DNA from: Candidatus Omnitrophota bacterium
GTDB taxonomy: Bacteria; Omnitrophota; Gorgyraeia; Tantalellales; Tantalellaceae
Direction: 5' to 3'
DNA: 44,287 bases
Assembly: GCA_028715965.1 (NCBI GenBank)
Contig: JAQUQS010000015.1
Span: 1 to 44,287, forward strand
Both the position numbers and the translations under genes were made by a program. Shown in pieces: positions 32,697-40,912 of the stretch. Below the pieces are notes generated by a model. The model was not told where the DNA came from. It did no database searches and was given only the letters and a program-made list of their open reading frames with translations. How positions within the stretch are numbered: position 1 is the first letter of the stretch; each line of letters starts with the position of its first letter.

Positions 32697-33470
32697 ATGA
32701 TGGAAAAGATAACGCCCAAGGTCAAGATCCACACGGAAGGGTTCAACTTTTATTACGGGGACGTCCTCGCGCTCAAGGACGTGGACATGGATATATATGA
32801 GCGCCAGGTCATCGGGGTGATCGGGCCGTCGGGATGCGGGAAATCCACGTTCCTCCGCACCATAAACCGCATGAACGATACTATTCCCGGCATACGTACA
32901 GAAGGAAAGATGCTCCTCGACGGGCAGGATATACTGGGGGAGGGAGTGGACGTCGTGGCGCTCAGGCGCCGTGTAGGCATGGTGTTCCAGAAGTCCAACC
33001 CGTTCCCCAAGAGCATATTCGATAATGTGGCTTACGGGCTCAGGATAAACGGTGTTCGCGACAAGGGGTTCATTGCCCGGAAGGTGGAGGAAAGCCTTAA
33101 GGGGGCGGCGCTCTGGAAAGAGGTGAAAGACCGCCTGAACGCCAGCGCTTTCGATCTTTCCGGCGGGCAGCAGCAAAGGCTTTGCATAGCCCGGGCCCTC
33201 GCGGTAGAACCGGAGGTCCTTCTTATGGACGAGCCGGCTTCGGCGCTTGATCCGACGGCCACGGCCAAGATCGAGGAACTCATACACGAGCTCAAGCAAA
33301 GGTACACCATAGCCATAGTCACGCACAACATGCAACAGGCCGCCAGGGTCTCCGACTATACCGCTTTTTTCATGCTTGGAGAACTGGTGGAATATGGCGT
33401 AACGAACAAGATATTCACTAACCCGTCGAAGAAGATAACAGAAGATTATATTTCCGGCCGGTTCGGTTGA
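32697..33470 (+). CDS. pstB: Phosphate ABC transporter ATP-binding protein PstB
   Basis: PstB hydrolyses ATP to drive PstCA. All ABC motifs are visible: Walker [10 protein letters not shown] (about residues 42-50), Q-loop [16 protein letters not shown], signature [16 protein letters not shown], Walker [14 protein letters not shown] and the switch His in [21 protein letters not shown]. The [16 protein letters not shown] start is typical. The upstream ATG 32664 is also in frame but would add 11 unconserved residues; AAAGGA just before 32697-32700 favours the later start. phoU follows after 56 nt. Confidence 0.94.
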   Translation: MMEKITPKVKIHTEGFNFYYGDVLALKDVDMDIYERQVIGVIGPSGCGKSTFLRTINRMNDTIPGIRTEGKMLLDGQDILGEGVDVVALRRRVGMVFQKSNPFPKSIFDNVAYGLRINGVRDKGFIARKVEESLKGAALWKEVKDRLNASAFDLSGGQQQRLCIARALAVEPEVLLMDEPASALDPTATAKIEELIHELKQRYTIAIVTHNMQQAARVSDYTAFFMLGELVEYGVTNKIFTNPSKKITEDYISGRFG

Positions 33471-33526
33471 GCCCGGTACGCCGGGCCGAAGGACGAGGAT
33501 AAAAAACAAATGAAAGGTGATATACC

Positions 33527-34207
33527 ATGGAACGCTACATAGATGATGAACTGAAACAACTTAATACGGACCTTATAAAAATGGCGACACTTACCGAGGA
33601 AGCGATATACAGGTCCGTAGAGGCCCTGGTAAAACAGGACAAGGACATGGCCCAAAAGGTCATAGACGACGACAACAAGATCGACGAACTGGAACTGGTG
33701 GTAGAGGAAAGGGCGATAGAGCTATTGGCGTGCCAGCAGCCCGTGGGGTTCGATCTCAGGTTCGTGGCGACCTCCATAAAGATAAACGCCGAGATAGAGC
33801 GTATCGCGGACCTCGCGGTCAATATTTCCCAGAGGGTGCTGGATATAGCCGGAGAGCCGCCCCTGAAGCCGCTTGACGATATCCCGCGCCTAGCGGAAGT
33901 GGCGCGATGGATGGTAAGGGGGACCATAGACGCTTTCGTCAATCGTGACGAGGCGCTTGCGAAAAAGGTCATATATATGGACCCTGAGGCGGACAAACTC
34001 CGGAACGCCATACAGGAAGAGCTTCTGTTCGACCACATGATGAAGGATGGCACATGCGCGCCCAGGGCCCTGCCTCTTTATCTCATTGCGCGGCATCTTG
34101 AGAGGATATGTGACCACGCGACCTACATAGCCGAAGACGTTATTTTTATGGTGCGCGCCAAGCAGGTCAAACATCATCTTGAAGAACTTGATGGCAACAG
34201 CGGGTAG
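33527..34207 (+). CDS. phoU: Phosphate signalling protein PhoU
   Basis: PhoU is a two-domain, all-helical protein that couples the Pst transporter to the PhoR kinase and shuts signalling off when phosphate is high. The 226 residues form two PhoU repeats (about 10-95 and 115-205), with DDDNKIDELELVVEERAIELLACQQPVGFDLRFVATSIKINAEIERIADLAVNI-type helices carrying the metal-binding ExxxD pattern, repeated as HLERICDHATYIAEDVIFMV. It is the last gene of the pst operon and is followed by a terminator. An AAAGGTGA site precedes the ATG. Confidence 0.94.
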   Translation: MERYIDDELKQLNTDLIKMATLTEEAIYRSVEALVKQDKDMAQKVIDDDNKIDELELVVEERAIELLACQQPVGFDLRFVATSIKINAEIERIADLAVNISQRVLDIAGEPPLKPLDDIPRLAEVARWMVRGTIDAFVNRDEALAKKVIYMDPEADKLRNAIQEELLFDHMMKDGTCAPRALPLYLIARHLERICDHATYIAEDVIFMVRAKQVKHHLEELDGNSG

Positions 34208-34230
34208 CTCCTGGTGCGGCCATCCACGCA

Positions 34231-34279
34231 AAAGGCCCGGTAATGAACTTCCCCAACCCATGCCGGGCCTTGTTTTTTT
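34231..34279 (+). terminator. Intrinsic terminator of the pst operon
   Basis: AAGGCCCGG (34232-34240) pairs with CCGGGCCTT (34263-34271) across a 22-nt loop and is followed by a run of seven Ts. It lies about 25 nt after the phoU stop. Confidence 0.85.
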
Positions 34280-34302
34280 ATTTGCCTATTCGGTGTTTCG
34301 AG

Positions 34303-34333
34303 GGTAGTATATAGACAAATAAGGTAGTATATA
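34303..34333 (+). promoter_or_regulatory. Direct repeat of GGTAGTATATA, 20 bp apart
   Basis: The 11-mer occurs at 34303 and 34323, almost two helical turns apart, just upstream of a TATAAT (34349-34354) and the epimerase gene. It could be an operator. No -35 is evident. Confidence 0.35.
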
Positions 34334-34368
34334 TATCTTATAGGTATTTATAATAAAGGAGTGGTGGC

Positions 34369-35442
34369 GTGAACATACTGGTGACCGGGGCCGGAGGGCT
34401 CATCGGATACGAAGCGGTACGGTTCTTCACGGAGAAAGGCGCTAAACAGGTCGTCGGGATAGACAACAATATGCGGAAATATTTTTTCGGTCCCGGAGGC
34501 GACGTAACGCATAATATAATCGCGCTCGAGGAGGAACACCCGCATTTCAAGAACCACGCCATGGATATACGCGATCGCGAGGCTGTAGCCGAACTTTTCA
34601 AGGAAAAAGGACCGTTCGACCTTGTTATACACGCCGCTTCCCAGCCTTCGCACGACTGGGCCGCGCGGGAACCGTTCACGGATTTCGACGTGAACGCCGT
34701 CGGGACATTGAACCTCCTGGAGGCGTTCAGGCGGTATTCCCCGGACGGGGTATTCGCTTTCCTTTCCACGAACAAGGTGTACGGCGACGCGCCTAACGGC
34801 GTATCGCTGGTCGAGCTCGAAAAAAGGTACGATTACGCGGAGAAACAGGCGGTAGCGGGAGTGTCGACAAGGGGTATAAGCGAGGCGATGACCATAGACA
34901 AGAGCACCCACAGCCTGTTCGGCGCGTCAAAAGCCGCCGCCGACATCCTGGCCCAGGAATACGGAAGGTACTTCGGTCTGAAGGTCGGTATATTCCGCGG
35001 CGGGTGTCTTACCGGTCCGCAGCATTCCGCGGTCGAACTACATGGCTACATAGTGTACATAGTTGACTGCGCGATAACCTCGAAGCTCTATACCATATTC
35101 GGGTATAACGGGAAACAGGTGCGTGACCAGATACACTCAAAGGACGTTGTAAGCGCCATATTCGAGTTCTACAAGCGGCCTAAACACGGGGAGGTCTACA
35201 ACCTGGGTGGTTGCAGGGAGAACTCGATCTCCATACTCGAGACCATCGATATTCTCAAGGAGGATTTCGGCCTCAAACTCAACTATATATACACGGACAA
35301 GAACCGCATAGGCGACCATATATGTTATTATTCCGACATGACCAAGTTCCGCAGGGATTACCCGAACTGGAAACTCACTATAAGTATCAATGAAATGATC
35401 GGCGAGATAGTGAAACAGCGCACGGAAAAGTTCCATAAATAA
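34369..35442 (+). CDS. NAD-dependent sugar epimerase, CDP-paratose 2-epimerase-like
   Basis: The SDR-fold protein (357 aa) has MNILVTGAGGLIG for NAD binding and the features of the CDP-paratose/CDP-tyvelose epimerase group: IHAASQPSHDWAAREPFTDF, FAFLSTNKVYGDAPNG, THSLFGASKAAADILAQEYGRYFG, FRGGCLTGPQHSAVELHGYIVYIV and GYNGKQVRDQIHSKDVV. The usual YxxxK pair appears as FGASK, with Phe in place of Tyr; I believe this is common in this group but cannot check. It would act on a nucleotide-linked deoxysugar for a surface glycan. The start is GTG 34369, 8 nt after AAGGAG. The methyltransferase-glycosyltransferase fusion follows after 29 nt. Confidence 0.82.
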   Translation: MNILVTGAGGLIGYEAVRFFTEKGAKQVVGIDNNMRKYFFGPGGDVTHNIIALEEEHPHFKNHAMDIRDREAVAELFKEKGPFDLVIHAASQPSHDWAAREPFTDFDVNAVGTLNLLEAFRRYSPDGVFAFLSTNKVYGDAPNGVSLVELEKRYDYAEKQAVAGVSTRGISEAMTIDKSTHSLFGASKAAADILAQEYGRYFGLKVGIFRGGCLTGPQHSAVELHGYIVYIVDCAITSKLYTIFGYNGKQVRDQIHSKDVVSAIFEFYKRPKHGEVYNLGGCRENSISILETIDILKEDFGLKLNYIYTDKNRIGDHICYYSDMTKFRRDYPNWKLTISINEMIGEIVKQRTEKFHK

Positions 35443-35471
35443 CCATATCAATATCAACGGAGGCATACCGG

Positions 35472-36887
35472 ATGAGCTTTAACGAACACAAGCTCGGGGT
35501 CAAGGAACATTTTGATAACGTAGCGGTGGAATACGACAAGTGGAAGAAAAAGAACTGGTATTATCACCGGAGCCTGATCGATTTCGTCAGGAAACACGTG
35601 GCGCCGGGTTCGAGCGTGCTCGAGGTCGGGTGCGCGACGGGCGATATAATAGCGGCTACCGAACCGGCGCGCGGGGTTGGGATAGATCTCTCCGACCGCA
35701 TGATAGAGCTTGCCCAGAGCAAGTATCCGGACAAGAGCATAGAATTCATATCTTCCCCCATAGAGGAACTCGGGCTCGATGAAAAGTTCGACTATATAAT
35801 AATGGTGGACCTCCTGGACCATGTGTATGACGTCGCGAACGTGTTGCGCAGCGTACACAGGTACTGCAAACCCACGACCAAGCTCCTTATCACTACGATA
35901 AACCCGTGGTGGAGCCCGGTCCTGGACTTCATGGAGAAAATAGGCGCCAAGATGCCGGAAGGGCCGCATAATTTCGTCGAACAACGGAACCTCGCGCGTA
36001 TCATAGAGTACCTGGATTACGCCATAAGTTATACGGGGTATCTCTTGCTGTTCCCCAAGAAGATACCGCTTTTGTCATACCTGGCGAATACCATAGGGGT
36101 GAAGACGTGGCTCCTCAACAAATTCTCGTTCGTGCATTACGCCGTGCTTAGGGCCACTCCCGAGGACAGGACCGACCTTGGGATGGGGTGCTCGGTGGTT
36201 ATCCCGTGTTACAACGAGGAAGGGAACATCGCCGAGGCCGTGAAACGTGTGCCGCGTATGGGTAAGTACACCGAGATCATCGTCGTGGATGATGGTTCTA
36301 ATGACCGGACGGCCGGGATAACGCGCGCGCTTGAAGGAGAGGTCGAGGGGCTCAGGCTCATAACGTACAGCCCTAACCACGGCAAGGGGTATGCCGTGAA
36401 GGCCGGGTTCGACGCCGCCGCGCAGGAAGTGGTCATGATACTTGACGCGGACATGACGGTCATGCCGGAAGAGCTGCCGGAATTCTTTGATCTCCTCAAC
36501 AAAGGTAAATGCGGGTTCGTGAACGGTACGCGTATGGTGTACCCGATGGCCCAGCAATCCATGAGGTTCCTTAACCTCCTGGGCAACAAGGTTTTCGGGC
36601 TCATCCTTACATACCTTACAGGGCAGCATATAACCGATACGCTTTGCGGCACAAAGGCGCTCTACAAAAAAGATTACCTTCGTATCGAGATGGGCCGCGA
36701 CAAGTGGGGAGACTTCGATCTCCTGTTCGGCGCGGTGCATAACGGGAGCAAGATCATAGAGGTGCCTGTCCATTACCAGGCGCGCAGGGCCGGTGTGTCC
36801 AAGATGAAGACCCTCCAGCACGGGCTGCATCTTATGAGGGTATGCTTCCGCGGGTTCACCGAACTCGTTCTCGGTCTCAAGCCTTAA
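35472..36887 (+). CDS. Fusion of SAM methyltransferase and GT2 glycosyltransferase
   Basis: Residues 1-230 form a class I methyltransferase (SSVLEVGCATGDIIAATEPARGVGIDLSDRMIELAQ, with motif I GCATGD, and MVDLLDHVYDV). Residues about 237-471 form a GT2 domain of the DPM1 type (SVVIPCYNEEGNIAEAV, IIVVDDGSNDRTAG, NHGKGYAVKAGF, MILDADMTVMPEE with the DxD). No membrane helix is obvious at the C-terminus, unlike the GtrB-like protein at 14347. Fusion implies that methylation and sugar transfer act on the same lipid- or nucleotide-linked intermediate. The GGAGG site and 29-nt gap to the epimerase gene place them in one operon. Confidence 0.85.
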   Translation: MSFNEHKLGVKEHFDNVAVEYDKWKKKNWYYHRSLIDFVRKHVAPGSSVLEVGCATGDIIAATEPARGVGIDLSDRMIELAQSKYPDKSIEFISSPIEELGLDEKFDYIIMVDLLDHVYDVANVLRSVHRYCKPTTKLLITTINPWWSPVLDFMEKIGAKMPEGPHNFVEQRNLARIIEYLDYAISYTGYLLLFPKKIPLLSYLANTIGVKTWLLNKFSFVHYAVLRATPEDRTDLGMGCSVVIPCYNEEGNIAEAVKRVPRMGKYTEIIVVDDGSNDRTAGITRALEGEVEGLRLITYSPNHGKGYAVKAGFDAAAQEVVMILDADMTVMPEELPEFFDLLNKGKCGFVNGTRMVYPMAQQSMRFLNLLGNKVFGLILTYLTGQHITDTLCGTKALYKKDYLRIEMGRDKWGDFDLLFGAVHNGSKIIEVPVHYQARRAGVSKMKTLQHGLHLMRVCFRGFTELVLGLKP

Positions 36888-36905
36888 TATTTATCCGCCT
36901 TCGTT

Positions 36906-36945
36906 CTTCTTCGCTTCTAATACATTTTTTACTCAGCTTCGAAGG
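36906..36945 (-). repeat. Short dispersed repeat (CTTCGAAGC type), copy 1
   Basis: On the minus strand CCTTCGAAGCTGAGT is followed 11 nt later by TAGAAGCGAAGAAG. A second copy lies at 40871-40909 on the plus strand. The two ends can pair imperfectly (CTTCG with CGAAG). It sits between two convergent genes. The rest of the 212-bp gap to 37100 shows nothing I recognise. Confidence 0.6.
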
Positions 36946-37099
36946 AACTTCACACGATCATATGTGCCTTTGTTCTCGCGCTTTGGGAAAGAATGCGTAG
37001 AGATATAGTGTTACTTCGGTGGACTCCGTTCCCGGCCGGGATAGCGGATGATCCTCCATAGCCGGAGAATATATAAATGAGTTGGCGAAGGAGGATAAT

Positions 37100-38506
37100 T
37101 CAGGAACCATTAGTCCGTGGGACTACATATTCGGAAGACAATATAAGGGCGATAGCCCTTATCGCGAGCGGATAGAAGTGAAGGACCAGCCGTCCGGTGG
37201 TCGTTATGTTGCTTTCTCCGCCTATCCAGACAAAACTTTCGCTGAACGCCCCGTAGACCACGTAGAACACCAGGTATGAGAATATTATTATGATAAGGAA
37301 CGCGGGTTCTTTCCTGCCGGAGACGCGCGTGGGGTACATAAGCGCGATGGCCGGCAGGATGAACCATATGATGTTCCAGTTACCCAGGATGAAAAGGTGC
37401 TGGAAGAACGCTTTTGCCGTCGGCCAGAGCCGGGAGAAGCTTTCCTGGGTGAGGTACACGGCTGTCTTTTCGGGCGCCAGTCCCGCGTAGGCCTTGAAAA
37501 AATAGAAAAGGCCTCCGATAAGCGCTGCTGGCACGAGAAAAGCCGCCAGGGCCTTTATGGGACGCGGACCGTATCCGGAAGATGTCTTTATTTTCAGCAT
37601 TGTCGCCAATAGGAGCGCGTGAAGCGCGAAATACGACAGGCCTTCCAGCTTAGTGAATATGCCGAACCCGCCGAAAAGCGACGCCAGGAGCAATGTGCGG
37701 GGGTCTTCCGAGCGGTACCACCTGATGAGGAAGTATATCGACGTAAAGTTATAATACATCATGAAAAGGTCCCTGTACGATATGGTCGCGTGGTACAGGA
37801 GGAAATGCGACGAGCATAACATGAGTATGGCTATCGCCGCCCAGAATCGGTTAGTGAGGGACCGTACCGATTCGGTGAACACCACGAGGAACGATACAAA
37901 ACATACCGGGAAGATAAGTTTTATCGCCGGTTCCGTCCATCCACCGGAGGCGAACGCCATCCACGTTTCCATGAAGGGTACCTGCAGGGGGTACGGCGGG
38001 TGATAGAAATTCCCGAGATTGCCCAGCTCGCCCCAGTAGTAGAATGCCTTGGCCTTGAGGGCTATGACGTTCACCGCGTCATACGTGTTTATGGGGACCG
38101 ACCAGGCGCGCCAGAATATATAGAAAAGAGTGTACGCGAGGTATAACGCGCATACACCGAATACCAGTCGGCAGGCGAGGGGCCCTTTCATGAAAAGGCC
38201 TTTTATCCCGTCGATCACGGCGCGCGCGTGGAACTGGTAACGTCCCTCGAGCCTTTTCCGTCCGGTCCATAGCATCATGGCCGCGAAAAGAAGTAGCGGC
38301 AGGAGTATCGAGTACAGTGAGAATTTTACGCCGAAGATAGCCAGGAGGAGCATCCATTGCCCCAAGAGACCCATGCCGAGGCCGAAAGAAAGCGCGAGGT
38401 CAAGGGAGAACGGAGATCTTTCCCGGCTCGAGAGGTTGACCATGAGGCCGTAACCTGTGGCGGTCGGTATAAGCAGTCCTATTATGGCTTTCAAAAGAAG
38501 CATCAT
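37100..38506 (-). CDS. GT-C type membrane glycosyltransferase (ArnT/PMT-like)
   Basis: The 468-residue protein has about ten to twelve membrane helices. A first long extracytoplasmic loop after a helix near residue 130 contains WSVPINTYDAVNVIALKAKAFYYWGELGNLGNF, an acidic loop in the place where GT-C enzymes hold their catalytic Asp. IFTKLEGLSYFALHALLL resembles the common FTKEE/K-motif of this superfamily. Such enzymes transfer sugars from polyprenyl phosphates to lipids or proteins outside the inner membrane. The unknown membrane protein at 38510 is 3 nt upstream in the same operon. The exact substrate is unknown. Confidence 0.75.
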   Translation of the reverse strand: MMLLLKAIIGLLIPTATGYGLMVNLSSRERSPFSLDLALSFGLGMGLLGQWMLLLAIFGVKFSLYSILLPLLLFAAMMLWTGRKRLEGRYQFHARAVIDGIKGLFMKGPLACRLVFGVCALYLAYTLFYIFWRAWSVPINTYDAVNVIALKAKAFYYWGELGNLGNFYHPPYPLQVPFMETWMAFASGGWTEPAIKLIFPVCFVSFLVVFTESVRSLTNRFWAAIAILMLCSSHFLLYHATISYRDLFMMYYNFTSIYFLIRWYRSEDPRTLLLASLFGGFGIFTKLEGLSYFALHALLLATMLKIKTSSGYGPRPIKALAAFLVPAALIGGLFYFFKAYAGLAPEKTAVYLTQESFSRLWPTAKAFFQHLFILGNWNIIWFILPAIALMYPTRVSGRKEPAFLIIIIFSYLVFYVVYGAFSESFVWIGGESNITTTGRLVLHFYPLAIRAIALILSSEYVVPRTNGS

Positions 38507-38509
38507 GGG

Positions 38510-39250
38510 CTAGCGGTCGCTCCTTTCCGTCTCCGGACCTACGGCGATGGCCATATAATTACCCATTATGCTCACGGTCGGGTATTTTTCCGTGAGTTCC
38601 GCGCTAATAGTCGGTTCTTTCTTTGAGAATACCACCATGCAGTCGTCCTTACCTTTGGTGAGGTCGCCGGCGTCTATGGGTAGGAGGTTGTAAAGAAGCC
38701 TTCCCTGCAATACGAAATGATCCTGGTCCGGCCAGTCCTCTATGTCCGTTATAAGTACGGCTTTATGCCTGCCCGGTAGAGCCTCGTGCGCGAATTCCGA
38801 GAACATATAAGGCAGTCCGTGTACCATGAGCTTTTTCTGGCGTTCATCTTTTCCCGAGAACGCGGTCATCTCGCGGCCGAATATAGACGCGTGGCTTATT
38901 GTCTGGATAGCGGCCACGCAGGCGAAAAGCGCGAGAAGCGCTACCGTGAAGGCGTGTTTCACTTCCGGCAGGCTTTCGGGCCGTTTTATCCGGAGGTACA
39001 CGAGGGCCGTGCCCGTAAGGACCAGGGATGTGAATATGCCTGTGTACAGGTAAACGAAGATACTTTTGCCGGAAACTATGAACGGCATGAAGGCGTTCAT
39101 GTTGACGAACATGTAGACGCGTTTCACGAGCTCTACCAGGGGAAAAAGGCTTATTGCCGAGACGCGGAAAAGCGCCGTTATGACGCAAAGCGCGCATAAT
39201 GTACTGATAACCACGAGTGACAGTTCTTTGTTGTTCATCCGTTCGGTCAA
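38510..39250 (-). CDS. Membrane protein of unknown function, partner of the GT-C gene
   Basis: The protein (246 aa from the chosen start) has about four membrane helices in its first 130 residues (SLVVISTLCALCVITALF, MPFIVSGKSIFVYLYTGIFTSLVLTGTALVYL, and AFTVALLALFACVAAIQTISHA) and a soluble C-terminal part with HKAVLITDIEDWPDQDHFVLQGRLLYNLLPIDAGDL, possibly extracytoplasmic. A similar soluble tail is found after the helices of some GT-C proteins, but I do not recognise a family. The start is placed at TTG 39250, 6 nt after GGAGGG; ATG 39238 is the alternative. It precedes the GT-C gene by 3 nt and has its own promoter. Confidence 0.6.
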   Translation of the reverse strand: MTERMNNKELSLVVISTLCALCVITALFRVSAISLFPLVELVKRVYMFVNMNAFMPFIVSGKSIFVYLYTGIFTSLVLTGTALVYLRIKRPESLPEVKHAFTVALLALFACVAAIQTISHASIFGREMTAFSGKDERQKKLMVHGLPYMFSEFAHEALPGRHKAVLITDIEDWPDQDHFVLQGRLLYNLLPIDAGDLTKGKDDCMVVFSKKEPTISAELTEKYPTVSIMGNYMAIAVGPETERSDR

Positions 39251-39283
39251 GTTCGGCCCTCCGAAAAGGTTAGTATACAATCC

Positions 39284-39312
39284 AATGTAACAAATATCAT
39301 ATTTAAAGTCAA
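39284..39312 (-). promoter_or_regulatory. Promoter of the membrane protein/GT-C operon
   Basis: On the minus strand TTGACT (39307-39312) and TACATT (39284-39289) are 17 bp apart. A second candidate -10, TATACT (39272-39277), lies just downstream. Confidence 0.55.
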
Positions 39313-39377
39313 TAAAAGCATGGGGTTAACAAAATAATATACAGGAAAGCGCTAAAATATGGTAAAATCTCCACATC

Positions 39378-39827
39378 ATGAAGACGCACGAGTTCTATAT
39401 GCATATGGCGCTTGCCCAGGCCCGCGCGGCGTTTGATAACGACGAGGTCCCGGTAGGCGCGGTGATCGTGTATAATAACGAACCCATAGCCAGGGCGTAT
39501 AACCAGATAAAGATGCTCAAGGACCCGACGGCCCACGCGGAAATGATCGCTATTACCCAGGCGGCGGCGCAACTGGCGAACGAAAGGTTGAATGGCTGCG
39601 ACCTTTATGTTACAATTGAGCCCTGTTCGATGTGTGTGGGAGCGGCAATACTGGCGCGGCTAGGGCGTATCATCTATGGCGCGACGGATTCGAAGACCGG
39701 CGCGTGCGGTTCGGCGGTGGATCTTACAAAGCCGGGTCTTTTCAACCACGACATCGAGGTCATCGGCGGGGTGCTGGAACCCGAATGCCGGACCATCATG
39801 CAGGAGTTCTTTTTAGGGAAAAGGTAA
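39378..39827 (+). CDS. tadA: tRNA-specific adenosine deaminase TadA
   Basis: TadA deaminates A34 to inosine in tRNA-Arg(ACG) so that it reads CGU, CGC and CGA. The 149-residue protein has the zinc site HAEM (His and catalytic Glu, about residues 53-56) and PCSMC (about 83-87), plus the N-terminal EFYMHMALAQARAAFDNDEVPVGAVIV typical of TadA. The substrate tRNA is encoded in this same window at 5921. No Shine-Dalgarno is obvious before the ATG. Cytosine or guanine deaminases share the zinc site, but the N-terminus matches TadA. Confidence 0.93.
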   Translation: MKTHEFYMHMALAQARAAFDNDEVPVGAVIVYNNEPIARAYNQIKMLKDPTAHAEMIAITQAAAQLANERLNGCDLYVTIEPCSMCVGAAILARLGRIIYGATDSKTGACGSAVDLTKPGLFNHDIEVIGGVLEPECRTIMQEFFLGKR

Positions 39828-39995
39828 CAAAACCCATATAGTCCCCAACCGGCATATCCGCCAAAAACCCTTATATACCAGGCGCTCCACTTCCAGTTAA
39901 AGCTAGTAGTGACCATTTCGGTCTTGATGTGTCCGAGACGCGTTCCGGGCGCCGGGATGTCCGCGGCAAGCGGGCGGATAAGATAAAAGGAGGAT

Positions 39996-40136
39996 ATGTT
40001 GGGAAGAGACAATTATTCATACCAGAAACGGCAGAAAGAACTCGCGAAGAAGAAGAAAAAAGAAGAAAAAATGAAAAATAAACTCGAGAAAAAGAACCAG
40101 AAGTCCGGGACCGAGGCGGAACAGGGCTTAGGATAA
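39996..40136 (+). CDS. Small lysine-rich protein (46 aa)
   Basis: The product starts MLGRDNYSYQKRQKELAKKK and continues as a Lys/Glu-rich helix (KKKKEEKMKNKLEKKNQ) with a polar tail. The strong AAAAGGAGG site just upstream supports translation; the spacing to ATG is short and TTG 39999 is an alternative start. Short NSYxKRQKELAKKKKK proteins of this type occur in several diderm bacteria (from memory), with unknown function; the charge suggests RNA or ribosome contact. An RGG/zinc-ribbon protein gene follows after 33 nt, so both may act on RNA. Confidence 0.6.
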   Translation: MLGRDNYSYQKRQKELAKKKKKEEKMKNKLEKKNQKSGTEAEQGLG

Positions 40137-40169
40137 GCTGTATTTATACCAACACAAAGAGGAGGAGAC

Positions 40170-40364
40170 ATGGGTTATCAACAAGGCGGACGCGGCGGAT
40201 TCGGTGGAGGATCACGCGGTGGGTTCGGCGGCGGACCTCGTGAAATGCACAAGGCCACTTGCGACGAATGTAAGAAAGAATGCGAAGTTCCTTTCAAGCC
40301 GAGCGGCGACCGTCCGGTATATTGCAAGGATTGTTTTGCAAAGCGTAAGAGCGAAGGCAGATAG
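40170..40364 (+). CDS. RGG-rich small zinc-ribbon protein
   Basis: The 64-residue product has a Gly/Arg-rich N-terminus with two RGGFGGG repeats (residues 8-24), like RNA-binding RGG boxes, followed by a zinc ribbon: ATCDECKKECEVPFKPSGDRPVYCKDCFAKRK, with CxxC, a spacer of about 16 residues and CxxC. This ribbon type is common in uncultivated phyla; its function is unknown. GGAGGAG precedes the ATG. It probably binds RNA and forms an operon with the small Lys-rich protein. A GC hairpin lies about 25 nt after the stop. Confidence 0.75.
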   Translation: MGYQQGGRGGFGGGSRGGFGGGPREMHKATCDECKKECEVPFKPSGDRPVYCKDCFAKRKSEGR

Positions 40365-40388
40365 TAGGCCAGTGGAGTAAGGATGATC

Positions 40389-40415
40389 GGTGCCTGGCTC
40401 ATTTGGGCAGGCACC
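40389..40415 (+). terminator. Hairpin after the zinc-ribbon gene
   Basis: GGTGCCTG (40389-40396) pairs with CAGGCACC (40408-40415) over an 11-nt loop. Only a short T-containing tract follows, so termination is plausible but weak. Confidence 0.5.
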
Positions 40416-40498
40416 TTCGTCATACGATACGGCGCGAGCAGTAAAAACTTTTCAACTTCGCTAAATTGTGCTAGAATTGCAAATATTTCTCGACCAAT

Positions 40499-40556
40499 AG
40501 GGGACGACCGAGGACGTAATGTCCGAGGAAGTGTCGCGAAGTCCCCTGAGCGACCT
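40499..40556 (-). repeat. Palindromic module copy E (inverted) with its own AGGGGAC/GTCCCCT stem
   Basis: On the minus strand the core GTCGCTC ... GCGACACTTCCTCGGACATTACGTCCTCGGTCG is nearly identical to copies A and B (5718). Here the segments flanking the core pair as AGGGGAC/GTCCCCT (40541-40547 with 40499-40505), which they do not in A-C. It lies about 355 bp upstream of tRNA-Ser. Confidence 0.75.
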
Positions 40557-40600
40557 GGTTCTTGGAAGTATAATATATAGTTTGTTAGCGCACGACATAT

Positions 40601-40788
40601 GTTCAGATATCGGCGGAGGCCGTTCGACGGAGCTCACGGCATTTCCTCGGACATTGGCAGAGGTTCTCTAACCTCTGCACTTCCTCGGGGAGTGGTACCC
40701 CTCGGTCGCGCCCCGGAGGACTTAAAAAGACTTGAGTTTGAGATATACGTTCGCAAGAATGGTATATATAGTTCAGATATCGGCGGAG
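40601..40788 (+). repeat. Palindromic module copy F between 18-bp direct repeats
   Basis: The 18-mer GTTCAGATATCGGCGGAG is repeated at 40601 and 40771. Between them is a larger form of the module: the first stem is GCCGT/ACGGC where copies A, B and E have GTCGC/GCGAC, and the second part carries an extra 9-bp perfect hairpin (GCAGAGGTT with AACCTCTGC, about 40661-40682). The second direct repeat runs on into GCGGAGAGGTG (40783-40793), the exact 11 bases at the 5' edge of tRNA-Ser (40911-40921). The remainder of the gap between 40365 and 40912 has no gene that I can see. Confidence 0.75.
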
Positions 40789-40870
40789 AGGTGTTCTGCT
40801 TTGCGAATAGCGAGAAGCTTAGCAATGCGCTTCGCAGGAACTTGCGGCTTGGATAGAATAGAGCGGAGCA

Positions 40871-40909
40871 CCTTCGAAGCTTAGTGAGTCGAAAATAGAA
40901 GCGAAGAAG
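40871..40909 (+). repeat. Short dispersed repeat (CTTCGAAGC type), copy 2
   Basis: CCTTCGAAGCTTAGT (40871-40885) is followed 10 nt later by TAGAAGCGAAGAAG (40896-40909), matching copy 1 at 36906-36945 in its two conserved blocks while the spacer differs. It ends 3 bp before tRNA-Ser, so it may overlap its promoter. Confidence 0.6.
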
Positions 40910-40912
40910 TGC

